Source: Gossypium raimondii (Eukaryota > Streptophyta > Magnoliopsida > Malvales > Malvaceae). From it: a stretch of 64,000 nucleotides of DNA. The position numbers and the translations under genes are program-made. Below, piece by piece: positions 63,863 to 64,000 of the stretch (its first letter is position 1; each line of letters opens with the position of its first letter). The notes beneath the pieces were generated by a model, which made no database searches, had not been told where the DNA came from, and worked only from the letters and a program-made list of their open reading frames with translations. The DNA lies in the NCBI RefSeq assembly GCF_025698545.1, contig NC_068576.1, positions 53,974,390-54,038,389 of the forward strand. Reading direction: 5' to 3'.

Positions 63863-64000
63863 TAATAAAAGATACAAAATGCAATTTAACTTCTAATACA
63901 AGAACCTTGATCATATGTTTACCAGTCTCCCCAATCCACACAACAACCACTACTAAACAAACGATGTTGTTTCTCTGAACCCCATGTTGGTTTGGTAAAT
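63863..64000. other. Window end
   Basis: No feature recognised. Confidence 0.4.

Overview
The window is plant nuclear DNA. Genes have many short AT-rich introns with GT..AG borders, the proteins are plant-specific or plant-typed (PLS-class PPR, beta-carotene hydroxylase, SPIRAL1-like, group B MAP kinase, ROH1/BYPASS1 family, plastid/mitochondrial monodehydroascorbate reductase, ACC synthase), and the spacers are full of plant transposons. The repeat style suggests a eudicot, probably Malvaceae and most likely cotton (Gossypium). That genus call is inference, not proof.

Layout. 1-2981: gene-free, with one long-TIR MITE. 2982-5408 (+): intronless PPR gene. 5995-7344 (+): six-exon NTF2/SnoaL-like gene with a hydrophobic C terminus. 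10954-12463 (-): seven-exon beta-carotene hydroxylase with one GC-AG intron. 12464-20606: repeat-rich gap holding a hAT MITE with a perfect 8-bp target duplication, and a LINE RNase H fragment interrupted by a CACTA-type element with palindromic subterminal repeats and telomere-like tracts. 20607-20997 (+): SPIRAL1-like gene. 23719-26190 (-): group B MAP kinase. 28470-29545 (+): dead LINE 3' end. 30770-31921 (+): ROH1/BPS1-family gene. 33208-37340 (+): MDAR. 40287-42345 (-): type I ACC synthase. 43063-45682: a probable solo LTR upstream of the ACC synthase. 49552-62936 (-): a broken DDA1 gene whose second intron holds an 11.4-kb Ty1/copia element that itself received two more solo-LTR-like insertions. 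62937-64000: gene-free, with another MITE.

How the genes relate. The block MAP kinase - ROH1/BPS1 family - (MDAR) - ACC synthase resembles Arabidopsis neighbourhoods recalled from memory (MPK11-BPS1-ACS2 and MPK5-DUF793-ACS6, plus ROH1 next to MDAR6), so it looks like an old conserved block rather than an operon-like unit. The ACC synthase ends in a tail rich in Ser-Pro motifs, the kind of site phosphorylated by MAP kinases, but the linked kinase belongs to group B rather than the MPK3/MPK6 group known for that job.

The strongest points for follow-up are: (1) the DDA1 copy, split by nested retrotransposons and frameshifted by an apparent 2-bp deletion; (2) the MAP kinase, which lacks the conserved catalytic-loop Asn and the Gly-loop Tyr; (3) a copia polyprotein frame with fifteen stop codons and almost no frameshift, where every stop is explainable by C-to-T change; and (4) three related long solo LTRs carrying different internal tandem repeats. 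No new defence-type or otherwise undescribed gene system was recognised. Exon coordinates were derived by hand from splice signals and reading-frame continuity and are not backed by transcripts.
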